Part shown: piece by piece, positions 33,641 to 44,756 of the stretch
Layout of the letters: each line of letters begins with the position of its first letter
Numbering within the stretch: position 1 is the first letter of the stretch
NCBI GenBank assembly: GCA_000507305.1
Contig: DF239095.1
Location: forward strand, 250,800-314,799
DNA length: 64,000 nt
Origin: Breviolum minutum Mf 1.05b.01
Lineage: Eukaryota > Sar > Dinophyceae > Suessiales > Symbiodiniaceae
Direction: 5' to 3'
The notes under the pieces: generated by a model
The model's database searches: none
Seen by the model: only the letters and a program-made list of their open reading frames with translations
Told to the model about the DNA's origin: nothing
Made by a program: the position numbers and the translations under genes

Positions 33641-33924
33641 TCAGAGATGGTCAGCCTTCATCATTCACAAAGCTCTCATCCGAGGCAAAACATCCTCCTG
33701 ATGCTTCGTCAGCGCTCCTGGCTCTCCCCGGGTTTCCTCATGTTTCCCGAAGAGGAAGACAAAAAAGCCCTTGAGGTTTTTATAATTTCACCTGAAAAGG
33801 TGAACTTAGGACAGTTCCCATGAAGCCAGTTTTTGTCACCACATCTCGACGCTTCGACTTCAACTTCTCCGTTTGTCCATGTGCTTCGAATGTCATCTGG
33901 TCTTTTCTCACAAGACCCGTCAAC

Positions 33925-34269
33925 AAAACCTTGTCTCAAGCCACCAGCATGACCCGGTCCGGCTCGATTTTCCAGTCCAACCAAAAACTTCAGATCAACT
34001 GACAACCGATCACCCATATAAATCGTGGCATCATCCTTTCCCTTCAAGAATTGCTTCATGCAACCAGCTTTCTCCTCATTTTGTTGCAAGCACAGAAATT
34101 CCAAGGATCATCCATCATCCAACCTCGAAGTCAATGACGCGTTGACGTCCATGACCTGCGCCACCGAAGCAGCAAAGCGATGCTGGGCCAGCACTTTCCG
34201 GCTTTGGCTGAAGCGAAGCATCGCTTTGCTCACACTCTGAAGATCGGTGCTTTGCATCCATTCCAACAG
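33925..34269 (-). CDS. Exon pair of an unrecognised gene
   Basis: Exon 34156-34269 (114 nt, phase 0-0) lies between a GGAG acceptor and a GTCATG donor. It would form a basic amphipathic helix (LQSVSKAMLRFSQSRKVLAQ). A second piece, about 33925-34095, reads KQFLKGKDDATIYMGDRLSV and ends before GTTTTG. The two are in order on the minus strand, downstream of the glycosyltransferase-like gene. No family is recognised. Confidence 0.42.
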
Positions 34270-34506
34270 CTCCAGAGAAGAGGAGAACACGAGCCTTGGG
34301 TTTGTTTTTTTGGTTTTGGAAAAAGCTTCCTTTGGTTGGTCTGTCTCTTGGAAATGATATGCTTTTTTTGCTTGGGGGGCAAAGGTGGGCCTTCAAGATA
34401 GGGATGTTTTTTTTGGGGGGGCTAAGCCCTGATTTTGTTCGGGAATCCTTTGACTAGTAGGGTGTTGTTTAAGGGTGTCATCCTAAAGTACCAAAACTTC
34501 TTTGCA

Positions 34507-36440
34507 TCACTTGGTTTCTGAGTCACCTTTTTTTTTCCAATCTAAAGATATCTCCAGTCTCCTAGCCTCAAAGACAAGGTACACGTGTGGAAATTGATAA
34601 TAATCAGCTAAGGGTGCCCACAGTTGTAATTTCCTCGCACAATGAGTCTTCAGATTGAAAGGTTCTAAATCTTCAAATTGCCCCGTCTTCACAAAGGGAT
34701 GTCTGGCGTTGTTGTCAAAGTAATGCATCTTCTCCAGAGAGTTCTCTTCAAAACACAAGAGCTTTGATAACAATTTGCTATCCGGGACGAAGATGGGCAT
34801 TCCTGTAGCATACAAATCCCAGAAAGCTATCTTTGTGAGATCCTCTGGCACGAAGAGTACAGCATTGTACTGGCTCACCTCACGGACAAGAAAACGAAAA
34901 ATCCACCGAGCTTGGCCGTTGTAAAATGGCGACATGGAATAGAAGTTCATCTGTGGAACATGGGTTTCTTAATGACCCATAAACATCGATCTTTACCACA
35001 ACCTTTTTGTCTAATCAGGGGCAGGCACCTTCTGAACAACTCCGAACGAACTGGGGAAAAACAAAATCGAGAACCAAAACAAAAACGATCCTTGGGAAAA
35101 AATCCTCAAAACTTTGGGGGACACCTGTATGCATCTGAAAATAAAGCTGCAAAACAAAAACACACAAACCAACACAAAAACGAAGTGTGTTTGTCTTTGG
35201 TGGGGGGAACAAAACATTTCACTGTTCGAGGTGTAGAAACAACACCAACGACCAACCAATCAAATCTGATCTCTCGGTTCACTTCTTCCCAGCCCATGGG
35301 GCCCGTCATGTTGAAGATATCCATCGCCGACGAGCGATGAAAGAGAAGCTGAAGCCACACGATGAAAACCTAGCGATGAAACTTGAAGCGAAGACCTTCT
35401 GGTGTTGGAAGTTTTTGGTTATTTTTTGGTTCGGAGTTTTTGCACAAAAAAAGCACCTAATAAGGTGCAAAAGGGAGTAAATGAAAGTGCAACTCATAAC
35501 TTGTAAAATTGTAGCTCATATAATTGAATTTTCACCACTTCTGACAAAGATATCTGCTGTTACTATCTACTGCTTCGAAGTGCGGTGGACCAAAATAACT
35601 TTTAGTACTTTGATAATCAATTGGAGGTTCTGTCGGACCGGACTTTTAAATTACCCTCTTGTAAACTAACATAGCAATGGAAAACCACCGTTTTTTCATA
35701 GGAGATGCATCTTCAAATGGTGGATTTCTTGTTGCTATGTTAGTTTACCGGAGTGTAAGAGGCCTCAATCCCAATGCTTGAAGGGATATTCACCAGCCTA
35801 AGCTGTGAAGAAAAAATCACCCAGCGATCTGTTAGTCTTCGGTTGAACCGACCATCTAAGTTTAGCAAGAAGCTCTGGCAGCAATGGTATTCCAAAGCAC
35901 ATCACCCCGCCATTGCAGAAGGGTTCGGCGAAAGGGTGCTGTCATGTTGGGATTGTACAACGCCTTCGGATGTGGAAGAGGTGAGATGACAGGCAATTCA
36001 AAGCCTGTCATCCATGCAAGCTGCACAGCACAAACAACAGATGTTGCCACTGCATAACTCTTGGGATGTTGTGCACTCAGCTGCAGCTCTTCGAAGATAT
36101 TTTCTGCCAAACGTGTGAAGGGGTAGATGCCAATCACATGCAGTATGGGGATGTCCTCTGAAAGCTGTCGCAAGATCAAGCTGGCTCCGACATCCAAAAC
36201 AAGCACAAGATCGTGACTTGGAACACCTTCAGCCACCAAGCCATCTTTGATATCTTCCTTGTTCCCACGGAACAAGGCCTCTGCTAACTTGGACGTAGGA
36301 TCACTTCCTAATGTCTCACAAATAGGCCCAGCATAGATGCAACCAAAATAGGTCAATTGCATCTTCGGCATCAACTCACGTAGCATCTGGCCAGTTTGCA
36401 ACAGCTGCGAGGAATGACCGCCTACAAGGGCGACATGCAA
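34507..36440 (-). CDS. Glycosyltransferase-like protein, partial
   Basis: The upstream exon (about 35906-36440) opens with HVALVGGHSSQLLQTGQ, a glycine-rich loop after a beta strand, and has DLVLVLDVGASLILRQL and LHVIGIYPFTRLAENIF later. The final exon (34507-34945, acceptor CCACAG) has YNAVLFVPEDLTKIAFWDLY, MPIFVPDSKLL and WAPLADYYQFPHVYLVFEAR, ending at the stop at 34507. A beta-strand plus G-rich loop near the N-terminus and a C-terminal P-D-x-x-x-L and W-x-P-x-x-D-x-Y/F layout resembles dinoflagellate GT-B-type glycosyltransferases as I remember them. No catalytic residues can be assigned. Direct joining of the two exons is out of phase, so a middle exon is needed; a candidate around 35290-35400 contains MDIFNMTGPMGWEE followed by a GTGAAC donor. 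Confidence 0.45.
35652..35758. repeat. F2a inverted-repeat element, copy 4
   Basis: CTTGTAAACTAACATAGCAA at the left and TTGCTATGTTAGTTTACCGG then AGTGTAAG at the right. It lies inside the intron of the glycosyltransferase-like gene. Confidence 0.8.
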
Positions 36441-37086
36441 GGAAGGTCCTTAGTGAAACAGGGTGAATCAAGTGTGCACCTGTGATGACACAGGATTTGC
36501 GATGAATGATGTTCCCCTGGACATCAATCACCACAAAAAAAAGTCTTGATTTACCACCATCATTTTCAGACCCTGCGATTATCTGGAATAGATGTTTTGT
36601 CTTTAAAAAAAAAAAAGGTGCGATTTTTTTCGCAAAGCCGCTGTGACTTTATCCACTCAATGTGCCACCCAAAATTGTCTCTTCGCGCCCGGTAGACAGA
36701 CAGGAAGCTCTTTTTTTCTTCGAAAAATGGGTGTATCACAACGTGATTCGTTATTTTTCCAAATTCAATGAAAAAAAATCATGTAACCACTTTTCAAAAC
36801 GCACTCCTCCATTTTTACTGAACCATAATTATGGGAGAAAGAGTAACATGGAACAGAAAAATTCATGGTTCATAAGTGTTTTTTCCTCTTCCAAGTGGCA
36901 TTTTTCAGGTTCCAGGCATTAGTTTTCAGGGGTGAATCATCCCTTGACTTGACTTTCTTAACAGGGACCCCTCCTGCCGGTGTAGCACAGGTTGGGGCCC
37001 CAAAACTGGGGGTTCGCATCGCACAAAACGCTCAACTAAACTTGGACAAGCATCTTTGATCTTCAGCCACGGTGGTTTTAGACAAA

Positions 37087-40000
37087 ACTCTGGCGACCGG
37101 TGGATGCAGTGCAAAGACTGCCTCATAGTCGATGGAAAAATTGACTAATGGCCTCAGGATGTTGGTGAGATCCTCACTATGAGTTGAATCTCCCTCCCTC
37201 CCCACCACCAGCAAGGATGCGAACACCTCGTCACCAGCACAGCATCACTACATTTTTAGTCTCTAAGATCCCACTCCTTTGCCACTGTTACTGGGTGGGC
37301 ATTTCCAAGTTGTGAAGTATCAATCTCCACAAGTCTTCGGAGTGAATGGGTTATGGGAAGAACAAACAATCTGCCTAATTGCCCATGAAGAAGCTTTGTG
37401 GAATGATGGAAACCCCAAAAAAAACTTGTATATATGTATATATATATACACTTGGTGGTGAACATGAAGGAAAAAACGTTGTTTGGCACAATAATGTTGG
37501 GAAATGGTTTCCCTTGTTGTATATAATACTGTAAGTTGCAAATCCAAAACTGCATGCATGGATCTTGAAGAGTTGTATAGTCTGCATCTGGTGGAAATAC
37601 AAAATGGCGAGACAAGACCGGAGACAAGACAAAGACAAGACCAGCGAGCCGGACACAGCATCCCAGCCAAGGCGGACACACTTAAGACAGCATTGAGAAC
37701 CCCAACAATAAAACTGTTTGGGGAAAAATTCTGGGCAAATTACTACAATTCCTATACCTGTGTTATATATTTTCGGGCATTTTGGGTCGGGTGATTCCCT
37801 TACTTTTCACCACCCATTTGGCAATTTTCCCCAACCTGTTTGGTCTGTTTGGTCTGGGAACGCCGAGCGACAAAGGTTTCGGCGCAACGCCTCTCAAACC
37901 TAGCTCTGTGGCAGTCCATAGCGGCCAACCACTGTCTTGTCCCATCCAACTGGCAAATTCCACCTGAAAAATGGCCCAACGGGGAATGGCCGTTTGAAAA
38001 AAAAAAGACTCTGGTTGAAATAGTGGGGGAAAATCATCCCGAAGCCAGGATTTTTTGGATACTAATTTCACTCCTCAGGGACCTGAAATTTAACTGTTAC
38101 AGAAGGTCAGTCACTGTTACAGGAGGGGGAATGGGCAGGACATCAAGAAATGGCCAAGTAATAGTAACATCCACTGGTGGAACAAACATCATGTTGTGAG
38201 TGTGGATGGGAAATTTGTTGTTCATGTGAACAACGTTCAAAACCCTGTTGACATCCCATTGAATTCTGATTGGTTCATCGGGATTCTTATAACGGCTTCT
38301 TTCAATCCCCATATAAGTTGGATAGCATTTCATCCCTTCTATACAGCAAATAACCAGGGACCCCTTTTTTTCACTGCTGAACTGTCAACCTCTATGGGTG
38401 TGTTATTGGCAGCCCTACCAATACGCGTTTCAAGGCACCATCATTTTGGAGATTTTTGGGGGTGGATTTTGGGGGAGTCTCCCAACTTGGGAGAATCATC
38501 CCATGACGGAAAACAGTTAAGTGGTTCATAACTATGGTGATCGTAAGTCCCCTAAGGATAGGGTTAGTCTTGTTCATTCGAAATGCCTTGTAATAATAAA
38601 CCGTCGTAACATGTCTTAACGAACCACTTACTAAGTGGGGTGATCCTCCAAGAAGAGGAACGACAGAGGCCCATCTTCCTTCTCGCGGCTCTCAAACAAT
38701 TAGCCGCAAATCACATCTCGTTCCTTCCAAATATTGGCCCATCTGATAGTAGAAAACACCACCTTTTATAGTGATGATGGATGGTGAGGGTTGTTTTTGA
38801 TAAGGCATTTGTCTACAAAAAACAAATCTTTCAACTGAAAAAAAAAACAAAAACCTTTTTGAAAGAAGAGGGTGACCTGAAGTACCAGATTTTCATGCCA
38901 GGCTTGCCAATGTCCAGTCTGAACAGCAAGGACTTGAAATGCAGCCACCTCACCGAAGAGACACATCTCCGTTGGAAAGCCATCTTCACCCTGACTGAGA
39001 TACGCGAGGATATGGATAAAGTTTGTTCTGAATCTCTCCCAGCTCGCATTCCTGCCAACATTTTTCGTGGACGACCCCAGTTGTGTATGGAATTGTGACG
39101 TTGGACAGACTTTTGACATATATTGTTTTAATGGGAAAAAAGCTATAAGTATCGGGAATCAGCCATTTTCTAGCAACATGCATTCACCCACTACATCAAC
39201 ACTTTCTCGCTACTTTTCTATCATCCTCACAACCTCCGAAAAAAAAGCAGCACCTGAGCAGGAAGTGAGCATCATAGACTAACGCCTCTCGCTGCTTTTC
39301 TCCCAACGCTCCCCGAACGAAGCGCCCGAAGAGTGTGCGAAAGCGGCGCCATGACAACGTGGCGGTCTGGAGCTTGTCACAGGACCTCAACCCGCAGGGG
39401 TGGACTGGACAAAATGGCGTGTGAAAATTATTGGATCCAAACAGGGTTTCGCTAAGTGAGTTTCGCTATGAGAGATGATCCTGTTGTTTGAAACTGCATC
39501 TCAAGTGATCATTTGCTATAAACCAGACAGATCTGCCTGGGTTCAACACCACAAAAAAACGAGGCTGGCGGCTGGAATGAATCTAAAGTTTGTACAATTA
39601 TTTTTTACATCATTGAAAAAGGGCCCTTCATTTCCCACTTGTATCAACTGTAGACTCTGTTGGTCAAAGTTACACTATACACCTTAGAGGCAATTTGCTC
39701 CAATTTCAATCTGTGTGATTTTGCACGGAAATTCAGATCACCCGTGGGATGTTGTAAAGAAATTCCGATTTCTCTTGGCAAATGTTCAAACATTGCTACA
39801 GAAATTCACGGGTTGCAGGCGGGCAATGAAACATCAATAGGAAACCGTTCCGCTTGAATCACGGCACATTTCAGGAAATATTCGCCGATCACGGCTCACA
39901 AAGCTTGCCCATGCCATCCATGGTAGCCATGCAAGACACCAGATCCAGCATCGAAAACCCGCAGCCATCTGCTATGAACCCCCAACAGCTGTTGTCATGA

Positions 40001-40698
40001 ACCCCACGAGGGTCCTAAGAAGCCGAAGGAGGCATTTGCCTAAAAAAAAAATGGGGGAAAATGGTTGCCCGGGCCCTTGAGCCATGAATTCAAAAAAATG
40101 TTCACAGCCAGTAACCTTGATGCAAAGCTTCCAATTTCTTTTGCAAATTTGACCCCTTAACTTTTGTTTCCTCCTTGGCATTTTCGCTCAGTGTTGTTTT
40201 TCTTCGAAGCTGGCAGCGCGTTTTTGCTCTTCTGGCGATTTTTTGTTGCAAGAAGTGGGAAGAGTAGGGGTTTCTCGCTAGTAGTCATCCCACATCACAT
40301 CGCACTCCTCCCAATGATTCCAACACGGTTACGGTTGCTGCATGTCCGCAATGTCCCGTGCTTTTTCGGCCTCGAAATTGCCTTCATTTGTCCTTCTTTA
40401 ATGGAGAGTAAACCCTGATGTAAAAAATTCGGCGATCACCAGTTGATATGGTACATATCCCATTATTTTACAGGGTTTCATACATGTCAGGTGGTTGTTG
40501 GGGATCTCTTCCATCAACAATTTGACAACATGCTGAAGGATCAATGTGCCATTGCACGCACCTCCGTGCCCCAAAGAAACCACTGCAACAGCATTTCTCA
40601 CCCCTTGACCTTCACCCCGGTCGCTCTCCTTCAGACACTGCTCAATGGATCTCACAAAAGCTTCATCATCCTCGCCAGCTTCGGAACACAACCAACAT
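37087..40698 (-). CDS. Cluster of exons, gene identity unknown
   Basis: Four minus-strand exons are supported. 40472-40698 (about 227 nt) follows an A-rich CAG acceptor and includes CSEAGEDDEAFVRSIEQCLK and VSLGHGGACNGTLILQHVVK. 39254-39372 (119 nt) contains SWRRFRTLFGRFVRGALGEK, arginine-rich and amphipathic. 37836-37963 (128 nt) follows TTTTTCAG and ends before GTTGGGG; two of its frames stay open (one includes DGTRQWLAAMDCH). About 37087-37245 contains REGDSTHSEDLTNILRPLVN. They may be one gene with long introns or several. No domain is certain. At 38830-39060 all three frames on one strand or the other look plausible and I left it out. Confidence 0.38.
38491..38650. repeat. F6 inverted-repeat element, copy 2
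   Basis: GAATCATCCCATGACGG then AAGTGGTTC at the left, and GAACCACTTACTAAGTGGGG then TGATCCTCC at the right, match the ends of the element at 13437-13580. The core is different. Confidence 0.68.
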
Positions 40699-41040
40699 CT
40701 GTTTTTTTGTCCAGCAGAAACAATGCTAGGATGACTTTTTCAAAAAATCCAGGTGAACAAATAGGGGTCATTCTATAATCCCAAAGTTCATGCACAATTT
40801 TTCCGACAAATCATTTTTTTCAAATCTCACCAAGTCCCTGAAAGGGTACAATACATTTTCTGCTTGTTCGATCAGGGGTGATTTAAGGATCCCTGCAAAT
40901 CCTAGGTGTTTTTCTTTGTTGGGAACCCCGAAGCAAAGCCAGGGGAAACGAAACGAAAAGCCTTCCCAAATTACCGAATTTTAGCCTCAATGGAGGCTCA
41001 TCACAGGAAAATGCAAAGAAAACAAAACGAAAACTAGCTG

Positions 41041-41106
41041 ACTCACTAACTAAACTAGATTAAAACTAAACTAAACTGAACTAAATAACACTAAACTAAA
41101 CTATCT
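41041..41106. repeat. Degenerate ACTAA tandem array
   Basis: Imperfect units of ACTAA and ACTAAA (for example AACTAAACTAAACTGAACTA) with some ACAC interruptions. It is non-coding. Confidence 0.8.
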
Positions 41107-41364
41107 AATTCCAACTACCGGACTAAATAGCGAACCCAGATCCAATGTGAATTGTTTGGGAACTACCCGGTTCTTGGAGGTTAGAGAGACAGAGAGAGAC
41201 AGTATGTAGCATATGTATGTACACATATGAGCGAAGCATGACTATATTTCTGAAATGTCATGTTTCGTTTAAAGGATTGCCCATGCGATCATTCACTGCC
41301 AAATGACAACTCAAATGATTGGACCTCCAAATCTCTAGACCTTCCAATATACCACCTGGAAAGG

Positions 41365-41447
41365 ATCGATGGCGATCAGCACTCCCATTAGTCTTGGTTT
41401 ATCATGGCCCCTACTATTCGTCACCTGTTGGGAGTTGCGTTGCGCCA
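41365..41447. repeat. F7 inverted-repeat element, copy 2
   Basis: GATGGCGATCAGCACTCCCA at the left and TGGGAGTTGCGTTGCGCCA at the right. The stretch 41352-41415 is the reverse complement of part of copy 1 (14951-15062), including CATGATAAACCAAGACTAAT. Confidence 0.68.
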
Positions 41448-41820
41448 GCTACTTTCACTACAGTGTGGCAACTGAGCTCACCATTTCAAGCACTCCCACG
41501 TCAACGCTCCTCTACACTCGTAGAGACCTCACTTAAGCCATCGTCACCTGCAAACCGGGGGCTTTGTAAACACGCCTCTAAGTTCAATCAAGTCTTTTCT
41601 TGTTTCCTGTGTTTTGCTTATCATTTTAGATCTATTTCATGTGACTTCCCAGTAACTTCCCAGTGACTTCAAGCTCGGAAAACCTTCAAGATTGCTACTG
41701 TTCATCAAATTACACTCCTGGCACCATTCAAGTCGATGATTTTCATGGGGAAGCAAAAATACATCTCACTAGTGCAGGACTACACTAAAATAACATCTAA
41801 TGACAAAGCATTTTAGACAT

Positions 41821-41932
41821 ACACCCACGAGAACTAACATTCTTTACCCAAAAAATGCTGGTTTTGTAGATGTTTCTCCTTTTCCATTCGGGGCATCTTT
41901 GTTCATGTTCCAGTTGTTAGTTTTTGGGTGTG
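41821..41932. repeat. F2c inverted-repeat element, copy 3
   Basis: ACACCCACGAGAACTAACAT at the left; GTTGTTAGTTTTTGGGTGTG at the right. The core GATGTTTCTCCTTTTCCATT is shared with 13678-13787. Confidence 0.7.
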
Positions 41933-42328
41933 CAGCCTGGCAGTGGCAATCCAAGATTCAAGTGAGGTTTCATAGGAAAGCTGTTGAAACCACCTGGTGA
42001 TTGCACCAGAAGTAAGTCGTCATCTTGATGACATGACACATCTTAGGCCATAACTTGTGAAAAACAGGGGTCGGAAAGAAATATGACACCGGGGCCCCAA
42101 ACTTCATTCGCACTATTTAGAAGGGAAAATCCCTTGAAAATTACATTTACATTTACATTCTATAATTTTTTTCCCCAAAAAAATGAGTCCCATTTAATGA
42201 TCCTCCTGTAAGTCCTAGCCGCACTTCCCGTGGGTCCATTTCAGTCCGTCGGGACGTCATCACGCCTGCAGCCTTGGCACCCTGGCACAGAGGGATCCGA
42301 GCAGCAAAATGATACCAGGCAAAACACC

Positions 42329-42489
42329 AATTGAGCCACGAAAAAAAAAACCTTGGCTGACTTTCCATGGAATACTGGTTGGTTAATAGGGATCCTTATT
42401 TCATGGTTTATTATAATCCCTATATAAATTGGGTAGGAGTTCATCCCCTATATAACCCAACCAACCAGATTTTTTTTCATTGCTCAATT
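42329..42489. repeat. F4 inverted-repeat element, copy 2, with AATT duplication
   Basis: The body 42333-42485 is flanked by AATT on each side. The ends GAGCCACGAAAAAAAAAA and TTTTTTTTCATTGCTC and the internal GGTTGGTTAATAGGGATCCT match copy 1 at 2846-3005. Confidence 0.82.
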
Positions 42490-42800
42490 GTTTTGCAAGT
42501 TCCTATTCTATCAAAAGATCAGCTTGATGTATGGAAAGTCTTGAACAAAGTCTATCATAGGGTGTATTAGGACCACCTTCACGACAACTTACGTCGTTCC
42601 AAGACCTGTTTGTGATTCATATCTTCAAGATCACTTCCAAATGATGTTTATTCCCTTCAGTCCCCCTTCCACTCTCTTTCGAAAAGAATACCCCTCTCCA
42701 TTTTTTCCTCAAGCTCCAAAAATTTCTGCTCAAAATGTTGCAACAAGTGTTTTCCCAACAATAAATCTTTACATCCAAACCTAGGTGCATGGCATAAAAC

Positions 42801-43957
42801 CTGCAATTTTTTCCGACGGAAATCAACCAAAACGGCAGCAGCCACCTTAGCCACCGCTGCTGCCGCGGCTTTTGCAGCTTCAGATACTTGCCCTGGAGCT
42901 TCAGCCTAAAAAGAAAGCATCACGCGGACGATGGACCACGAACCCTGGGTCCAGTTTGGGTGATGATTTTTGTTGTTGGTCTTTTGATTTTTGACCAACT
43001 CAGCAAGTGTTTGATGGCCAACCAACAAATTGGTGAGGATTTTGGTGGGATTTTGTGATTGTGGAAGGAATTTTGTGATTTTTTGTGGTGAGTTGCTGGG
43101 GCTTCCTTCGCTCTTCAAAGTTTTTACATATGGCTCGGTTCCTGAAAGCCCCTGAATAGCATATGGAAGACCATCTAAACTTTCCTGATTTTGGAGCCCG
43201 GCCAATTTTCAAGTGTAAAACTTCGGAGTAAAGAATTCACTCAATTCTCTGCTGAGATGCCAAAGAAACCACGTCAAGTGTCCCCCCTTGTCAACCCTCC
43301 AACAAGCAAACACTTCAGTGGAGAAAACGGTATACCCTCTGCTCTTTGTTGATGTTTGAGCAAGTTCTGTAGGCTAACAATTTTCATGGAAGTTTGCTCC
43401 GAGATTCCTTTAGCTTCCACTATGAAATGTATTTTCCTGCCCTCAACTGGAACAGTTCAACATGATATTCGGGGAATTGGGAGGGTTGTTCTTTTTTTGA
43501 AGCACAACTCACGGTATCCAAAATAGACCCACTTGATACAAAAATCACACATCCACAGTCCATACGATACTCAGCTGTCCGACTGCTCGAGACCTCTCCA
43601 GAAATGATTTTGGACCTGGCATTTCACCAAAGACTTGCAAAACATCACACGAAAAAACTTGCATTGTTGTCGCACCAACTGCACCCACGCAATTTTCTAG
43701 AATTGCACCTGCGGCCAAGTAAAAAAAGAAACACACAACGGGACTATTTTTTGGTTCAAGTAGATTCCAACGTCAACTGACAAATTCAAAAAAAAAACAT
43801 ACCACATCACAGGTTGGTCTGCCCGGATCTCCTTTGTTGATAACCTTCCGCCAGCGTGGCGTTCCCGTTCCGCTGGCGCTGGCATGACCGGTGCTCCGCT
43901 GGCTGATGGCACTGGGCCTGAGTGGCCGTTGCCCTCGAAGCTTAGCCTTTGTGGGAG
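42801..43957 (-). CDS. Exons of an unrecognised gene, including an alanine-rich helix
   Basis: Exon 43845-43957 (113 nt, ends phase 0, donor GTTATC) reads TKAKLRGQRPLRPSAISQRS, basic and disordered. Exon 42801-42905 (105 nt, phase 0-0) lies between a TTCTTTTTAG acceptor and a GTTTTATG donor. It begins AEAPGQVSEAAKAAAAAVAK and would be a long alanine-rich helix. Between them, about 43548-43708, is an open stretch with MQVFSCDVLQVFGEMPGPKS whose exact borders I could not settle. No catalytic domain is seen. An F5 element lies in the intron 8 bp from the acceptor of the first exon. Confidence 0.42.
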
Positions 43958-43965
43958 CTAACAGA

Positions 43966-44078
43966 TCCCCACCCACCCAGGATGCCGGTCACCACCAGGA
44001 TTATTACATTTTTAGTAGGGAATCCCGAACTAAATCTTTTTTTGCCGCTGGAATCCTGGATGGGGGGGGGGGGGTGGA
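43966..44078. repeat. F5 inverted-repeat element, copy 4, beside an exon acceptor
   Basis: CCCCACCCACCCAGGATGCC at the left and TCCTGGATGGGGGGGGGGG at the right. On the minus strand the element ends 8 bases before exon 43845-43957. Confidence 0.65.
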
Positions 44079-44756
44079 TCCAACATATCCCCTACCAGGC
44101 TTTCCCACCTTTGAGTCGATGATTTTCAGGGTTTTCCCACAGGTGGGATATAAGATTGACACTTTATCAATCAAACAAGAAAATCCCGACAGTTCGAATC
44201 AATGTCGTTAAACAAATCTGACTCCTCACACTTCCTTGCATAATCAGTTGGTTTGGTGGTACATTACTCTCTTCTCAAGCAAACTTCTCTTGAAAAAAAA
44301 GAACAGGAATCAGGAATCCGCTTTCAATGATGGAGGAAGAGTAATACAATCAAAAAAAACAAAAACATTTGCACATTTGCACATGTGCATCCACAACTCA
44401 GTGATTGATATTGTTTCTCCAAATCACTCGCCCAGCTTTGCCAGTTGATCTCTTCCAAAACAAAAAACTGTGATTACTCTTCTTCCCATAAATTGTTTGA
44501 AGTGGAAAATGGGAGCCTCCATGGTTGAAAGCTTTCCTTTACTAATTACTAATGTCATTGTTCACTTATATAACTTCCCAAACAAATATCTCTACAGCAC
44601 CACGTTGAGAGTCCAACTTGCGACAGGTTCTTCCTGTCTCCGTTCCTGCCGGAGACAAGATGCCCCCCCAAAAAAAGGGGGCAAAATGTTGTCCATTTCC
44701 TTGAAGACCCGTGATTTGGAAGGAAAATTGAAACACCATCTTTCTTCAAGGTAATA

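Larger units (their letters stand above)
41448..42800. other. Non-coding except repeats
   Basis: Apart from the F2c and F4 elements I see no exon with borders. At 42617-42800 a minus-strand frame continues past the donor of the next exon (FLELEEKMERGILFE) and could be alternative coding sequence. Confidence 0.35.

Noticed and set aside
38766-39119. Competing frames on both strands at 38.8-39.1 kb
   Set aside because: At least three frames look equally protein-like and no splice borders decide between them.
41041-41106. ACTAA array as a possible telomere or CRISPR-like repeat
   Set aside because: Units are too short and degenerate, with no spacers of constant length; no CRISPR arrays exist in nuclear DNA of this kind.
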